A stretch of DNA of 23,445 nt from Chara braunii (Eukaryota > Streptophyta > Charophyceae > Charales > Characeae). Positions 20,084 through 23,445 of the stretch are shown here, piece after piece. The notes under the pieces are model-generated. The model was not told where the DNA came from. It ran no database searches and worked only from the letters and a program-made list of their open reading frames with translations. Position numbers and translations under genes: made by a program. The stretch is taken from positions 1,771,737-1,795,181 of the forward strand of contig BFEA01000224.1 in NCBI GenBank assembly GCA_003427395.1, written 5' to 3'. Each line of letters opens with the position of its first letter. The stretch's first letter is position 1.

Positions 20084-20305
20084 GAAAGTTATGTGGAAAG
20101 AGAATTTGCCACCGCCTCTCGAGGTAGCAAAATGCCCATCCCCGCGGCCCCCCAGGCCGCTGACAAATGCTACCCCGTTTGCAATTTTGGTGGTCGGAAA
20201 ACCCTAGTGTGACTCTAACAGCATAGCAGATTTTGCGATTTAGCAAAAAAAACTGCTAATGTGAGCATGCGAGGCCATCTTTCGCGAGCCGTGCAATCAG
20301 GCGGC
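20084..20305 (-). repeat. Right terminal inverted repeat
   Basis: Inverted partner of 18521-18772. It ends at 20305 with CGTGCAATCAGGCGGC. It is bordered on the inside by an A-rich purine run (20055-20083). Confidence 0.85.
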
Positions 20306-21193
20306 TTGTTCTGGACTGGAAAAATCGTTCCCGATCGTACTTGCCAGGATCACTAGGGATGGACCGGACGTTACGAAGATCAACGGCCACTGTCTCTTAG
20401 TCCGTGGTATGTGGCACTCCGGACCGGTGCTTTGGGCCGTATGCAGCAAACACAATGGACGTTCTGGACTGACTGAATTGGGCCTCAAAAAGGTGGCTTG
20501 GCCCTAACTGGCCATTAATCCATTGGTCAGATTCCTCCATATCGCTCCGTAATTGCGATCAGATACATACAGAAAAATCCTCGTGATAGACTAGGTCCAC
20601 TGAGGCTCGGACATCCTCCAATCTCTCTGGCTCTGTGGTTTTGCTTTCGCAAAATAGGCGGCCTCGTCTTACACTCGCCCATCAAATCAAATGAAAAGAG
20701 AGCGAGCGAATCTCCCCCTGGAATAAGGAAAGATGCACTCGCGTTTTTTTTACCCCTTTCTTCTGTGCTTAGTGGTGGGACGAGGACAAGGGTTAGCGAC
20801 GCCGAGTTGAGCTGAGGACGGGCAGCAAACACGTGCGCCGTGGACCGCGCGCCGCGGCGTCTGGGCAACGCTTGCGGGGAGTGGCGGGTAGAGGCGCAAG
20901 AGCTTCGCGCTCGTACGCGAAGGTTTTGCTCTATCGTACATGCGTCATTCCTTTTTTTTTTTTTCATTCCGTTTTTTTTTTTTTTTTTTCCATTCCTTAT
21001 CCTGGTCAATTTGCCCGCGCTTGTGCGTGAACCGCCATCCTCTTCCTCGTTGTCCTCTGCTACCTGTATTGTTCGATTCGAATCCTTTTCTTCCTCAATC
21101 ACAGGGTTTTCTTCCTTGCAAACCATATATTCTATACAACTTCAACAAAGCGAGTAATTGTAGTTGAGCGCTCGTGTGGTGGAATTGGTCGTA
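20306..21193 (+). other. Upstream region of the SHMT gene
   Basis: This lies between the TIR element and the SHMT leader. The distal part has no gene. From about 20740 it is mixed, with GC-rich patches (20815-20930) and long T runs (20950-20990). A 199-codon minus-strand frame (20527-21126) owes its Lys/Glu-rich start to these T runs and resembles nothing I know. A divergent gene cannot be excluded, but I do not support one. Confidence 0.5.
21123..21131 (+). promoter_or_regulatory. Possible TATA-like box for SHMT
   Basis: CATATATTC lies about 70 bases upstream of the short upstream ORF and 220 bases upstream of the first in-frame ATG. It is in a locally AT-rich, pyrimidine-rich stretch that would suit a core promoter. 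The transcription start is not known. Confidence 0.3.
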
Positions 21194-21214
21194 ATGTCCG
21201 GTCTGCCGGACTAG
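21194..21214 (+). promoter_or_regulatory. Short upstream ORF overlapping a perfect hairpin in the SHMT leader
   Basis: ATG TCC GGT CTG CCG GAC TAG would encode a six-residue peptide (MSGLPD). Bases 21196-21211 form a six-base-pair hairpin, GTCCGG/CCGGAC, with a TCTG loop. If transcription starts upstream, this could reduce initiation at the main ATG. It is a sequence observation only. Confidence 0.35.
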
Positions 21215-21280
21215 GTGTTGTGTCGTAGCGTTAATCGTTGCGGCAAGGAACGGACGTAGGTAGGACGCGGGCACAGAGCG

Positions 21281-21345
21281 GGGAGAGAAGCAGGAAGAAG
21301 AAGAAGAAGGAAGAAGCAGGAGAAGGAAGAAGAAGAAGGAAGAAG
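21281..21345 (+). repeat. Purine-only (GAA/GGA) leader directly before the SHMT start
   Basis: An almost pure A/G stretch built of AAG, AGG and GAA triplets runs up to the ATG at 21346. It is open in the SHMT frame back to TAA at 21232-21234 but has no ATG, so the Lys/Glu/Arg-rich extension it would encode is not part of the protein. Purine-rich leaders are common just upstream of plant start codons. Confidence 0.7.
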
Positions 21346-22809
21346 ATGAACAAGGGAGAGGACTCTGCTGCGAGGATCATGAGCGGAGTGGGTGAGATGG
21401 AGGCGGTTTCCAGTTGGGGGAATGCGCCGCTTGTAGAGATTGATCCGGAAATCAGTGATTTGATCGAGAAGGAGAAGACAAGGCAATGGAAGGGAATTGA
21501 GCTTATAGCCTCGGAGAATTTCACGTCGCAGGCGGTGTTGGAGGCATTGGGAAGCGCGCTGACGAACAAGTACTCGGAGGGTATGCCCGGCGCTCGCTAT
21601 TATGGCGGTAACGAGTTCATTGATCTGATCGAGAATCTGTGCCGTTCCCGCGCTCTGCAGGCTTTCGGTCTCGACCCGGAGAAGTGGGGCGTCAATGTGC
21701 AACCCTATTCCGGCAGTCCGGCGAACTTCGCAGTGTACACTGCGCTCCTCCAGCCCCATGACCGCATCATGGGACTCGATCTTCCGTCGGGCGGTCATCT
21801 CACCCACGGCTATTACACGGCTGCGGGGAAGAGGATTTCGTCGACCTCTATTTATTTCGAGTCGCTGCCGTACAAGGTGGATCCGAAGACAGGCTACGTG
21901 AACTACGAGAGGCTGGAGGATAAGGCGCTTGACTTCCGGCCGAAGCTCATCATCTGCGGAGGCAGCGCATATCCTCGAGAGTGGGATTACGCGCGCTTCA
22001 AGCAGATTGCCGACAAATGCGGGGCCATCCTGATGGCCGACATGGCGCATATCAGCGGTTTGGTGGCTGCTCAAGAGGCGGAAAGTCCGTTCGAGTACTG
22101 TGATGTGGTGACGACGACAACTCACAAGAGTCTGAGGGGTCCTCGATCCGGCATGATCTTCTACCGGAAGGGGGCGAAGCCGAGCGCCAAACCAGACGGC
22201 CCAGCGGGGAAGTACGATTACGAGGATCGTATCAACTTTGCGGTATTCCCTTCCATCCAGGGCGGACCGCATAACCACCAGATCGCCGCGCTTGCCGTCG
22301 CGCTCAAACAAGCTCTCTCTCCTGCCTTCAAAGCATACTCGCAACAGGTGAAGGCAAATGCCAAAGCCCTCGCTAGCGCGCTGATGAAGAAGGGCTACAA
22401 GCTGGTCACGGATGGGACTGACAACCATCTCGTGCTCTGGGACCTTCGCCCCCTTGGTCTTACTGGGAACAAGGTGGAAAAGGTGTGTGAGCTCTGTCAT
22501 ATCACTCTGAACAAGAACTCGGTGTTTGGGGACAGCAGCGCGCTGGCTCCCGGAGGAGTGCGGCTTGGCACGCCCGCCATGACCTCTCGAGCTTGCAAGG
22601 AAAGTGATTTCGAGGCGATTGCCGATTTCTTGGAGAAGGCGGTGAACATTACGCTGGCAATCCAGAAAGAACATGGGAAGCTTCTGCGAGACTTCAGCAA
22701 AGGTTTGCAGAACAATCAGAGTATCATCGACCTCCGAGAGGAGGTCGAGGTTTTCTCCAAAGCTTTTGATATGCCGGGTTTCGATGTGGCCTCTTTGAAG
22801 TATCAGTGA
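21346..22809 (+). CDS. SHMT: Serine hydroxymethyltransferase, cytosolic plant type
   Basis: A 487-residue enzyme interconverting serine plus tetrahydrofolate with glycine plus 5,10-methylene-tetrahydrofolate, using pyridoxal phosphate (PLP). The PLP lysine is Lys261 in [14 protein letters not shown]. Asp232 and His235 (ADMAHISG) contact the cofactor, His151 (GGHLTHGYY) stacks on it, and Ser122-Gly123-Ser124 hold its phosphate. Glu57 (ASENFTS) and Tyr76, with Tyr85-Tyr86 (ARYYGGNE), line the active site, and Arg406 ([13 protein letters not shown]) binds the substrate carboxylate. These roles are known for the family; the residues are seen here. There is no organelle transit peptide. The N-terminus around residue 18 ([19 protein letters not shown]) matches where cytosolic plant enzymes begin, so the ATGs at 21379 or 21397 are alternative starts. 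I chose 21346 as the first in-frame ATG, with AAG before it. The frame is complete, ends in TGA and has no intron. High confidence in function, moderate in the start. Confidence 0.97.
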   Translation: MNKGEDSAARIMSGVGEMEAVSSWGNAPLVEIDPEISDLIEKEKTRQWKGIELIASENFTSQAVLEALGSALTNKYSEGMPGARYYGGNEFIDLIENLCRSRALQAFGLDPEKWGVNVQPYSGSPANFAVYTALLQPHDRIMGLDLPSGGHLTHGYYTAAGKRISSTSIYFESLPYKVDPKTGYVNYERLEDKALDFRPKLIICGGSAYPREWDYARFKQIADKCGAILMADMAHISGLVAAQEAESPFEYCDVVTTTTHKSLRGPRSGMIFYRKGAKPSAKPDGPAGKYDYEDRINFAVFPSIQGGPHNHQIAALAVALKQALSPAFKAYSQQVKANAKALASALMKKGYKLVTDGTDNHLVLWDLRPLGLTGNKVEKVCELCHITLNKNSVFGDSSALAPGGVRLGTPAMTSRACKESDFEAIADFLEKAVNITLAIQKEHGKLLRDFSKGLQNNQSIIDLREEVEVFSKAFDMPGFDVASLKYQ

Positions 22810-23330
22810 TCTATTATCTCGGATGACGATGACTGTGATGATGATTATAATCATGGGTGCGTATGATAATGACGAGGGTGCATTTTTCCATTCGTTCGTT
22901 TTGATGATTGATTTGAGTTGTTGATGTCAAGGACGTTGCCTCTCGGGAGCAGGCTCTGGTCAGTTGCGCAGTGATAGAGGAAGGTCGATGGAAGTCTCTC
23001 TTCCAGCGTGGTCGGTTCGGATGCAACTGTGGCCGTCTTTACCTAATTTTGCTTGTTCCTCCAGCAGCGTCAGGTGGAGTGAATTTTCTGTTTCTTCCGA
23101 ATAAGACCACCTTGAGGGTGGAGGGTCGAGCAGTCGCTCGGTTGATTGATTGGTTGATAGTTTCCTCTGTTGTTACTCGCAAAAATTTGGTTGATAGATT
23201 GGTCGATGGTTTCGTCTGTTTGTTGGTAGCGCAATTTGTAGAGAGGCTGGAAGAATAAGCTTGTAAAACGGCACCTAGCGGAGGTTCCCCGTTGGAAGGC
23301 GTTATTTGATTAAAGCAACGGTGAGGTTGC

Positions 23331-23334
<4 letters not shown>
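22810..23334 (+). other. 3' flank of SHMT; no gene
   Basis: GAT-rich sequence follows the stop. No canonical AATAAA is present; AATAAG occurs at 23100-23105 and 23254-23259 and could serve as a polyadenylation signal. At 23139-23220 a GGTTGAT-AT-TGGT-GATGTTTC-TCTGTT type stretch appears twice in degenerate form. A 95-codon frame here has no recognisable features. Confidence 0.5.
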
Positions 23335-23376
<42 letters not shown>

Positions 23377-23378
23377 AA

Positions 23379-23422
<44 letters not shown>

Positions 23423-23445
23423 CCGGAAGCGAGAGAGAGAGAGAG
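23335..23445. repeat. (GA)n microsatellite interrupted by CCGGAAGC words
   Basis: GA runs at 23335-23372, 23391-23421 and 23431-23445 are separated by CCGGAAGC followed by a GC run (23373-23390) and by GGCCGGAAGC. The repeat is cut by the window edge. Confidence 0.95.

Larger units (their letters stand above)
18521..20305. mobile_element. Non-autonomous transposon with long terminal inverted repeats
   Basis: The outer 252 bases on the left (18521-18772) and 222 bases on the right (20084-20305) are inverted copies of each other. Both ends start GCCGCCTGATTGCACG reading inward. They share exact words such as TTTTCCGACCACCAAAATT, GATGGCCTCRCATGCTCACA and CATTTTGCTACC, and both finish near AACTTTCTTTT. 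The 1.3-kb interior has no transposase-like frame, only short frames. It includes a copy of the dispersed repeat (18870-19078) and a 60-bp duplication. Long TIRs with a non-coding interior suggest a Mutator-like or foldback element. No target-site duplication is visible: the left flank is CAGCCACAGA and the right flank is TTGTTCTGGA. The family is therefore unresolved. Confidence 0.8.

Noticed and set aside
18511-20315. Target-site duplication around the TIR element
   Set aside because: The flanks CAGCCACAGA and TTGTTCTGGA do not match as direct repeats at 8-10 bases, so none is claimed.
20527-21126. 199-codon minus-strand frame as a divergent gene upstream of SHMT
   Set aside because: Its Lys/Glu-rich part derives from T runs on the plus strand, and no domain is recognisable.
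21165-21240. tRNA-Leu-like start (TGTGGTGGAATTGGT)
   Set aside because: There is no matching T arm, anticodon stem or acceptor pairing downstream.
21211-22854. 547-codon minus-strand open frame
   Set aside because: It lies antisense to the intact SHMT gene and is a by-product of that gene's GC-rich third positions. It has no recognisable domain.

Overview
This is a nuclear genomic window from a streptophyte, most likely a charophyte alga such as Chara. That is my inference. The one intact gene encodes a plant-type cytosolic serine hydroxymethyltransferase (SHMT). The rest is a repeat-rich, transposon-littered landscape with long homopolymer tracts. Nothing looks bacterial: there are no operons, ribosome-binding sites, tRNAs or rRNAs that I can support.

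Layout. 1-64 is an (AG)n microsatellite. 780-1613 (+) is a decayed C-terminal piece of a LINE-type reverse transcriptase, followed by a 3' stretch that ends in a (GGGGTAA)n tail at 1847-1889. 2039-2950 (-) is a broken Ulp1/SENP-like cysteine protease. 3547-3704 holds two (CA)n tracts separated by a perfect 38-bp Nextera mate-pair junction adapter, which is an assembly artefact. 4010-8773 (-) is a large, once-continuous coding region of a putative transposable element. It carries several in-frame TAA/TAG codons, two frame breaks and a patch of ambiguous bases. One part has a permuted DNA-methyltransferase-like look. The Ulp1 fragment downstream on the same strand may be its 3' end, but the adapter between them makes that linkage uncertain.

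8839-9620 is an array of about 14 GC-rich palindromes with G-quadruplex-capable spacers. 9700-11850 is a separate satellite array with a period of about 124 bp, in which two unit types alternate. 11850-18520 has no recognisable gene but contains a hAT-like terminus and copies of a dispersed repeat. 18521-20305 is a 1.8-kb non-autonomous element with inverted terminal repeats of about 220-250 bp.

20306-21345 is the upstream region and leader of SHMT, and 21346-22809 (+) is its intact, intronless coding sequence. The window closes with (GA)n microsatellites. SHMT is the only gene likely to make a functional product; the other coding remnants belong to mobile elements. The candidate undescribed system is the minus-strand element that combines a conserved N-terminal domain, an acidic linker, a methyltransferase-like domain, a C-terminal domain and possibly a Ulp1 protease.
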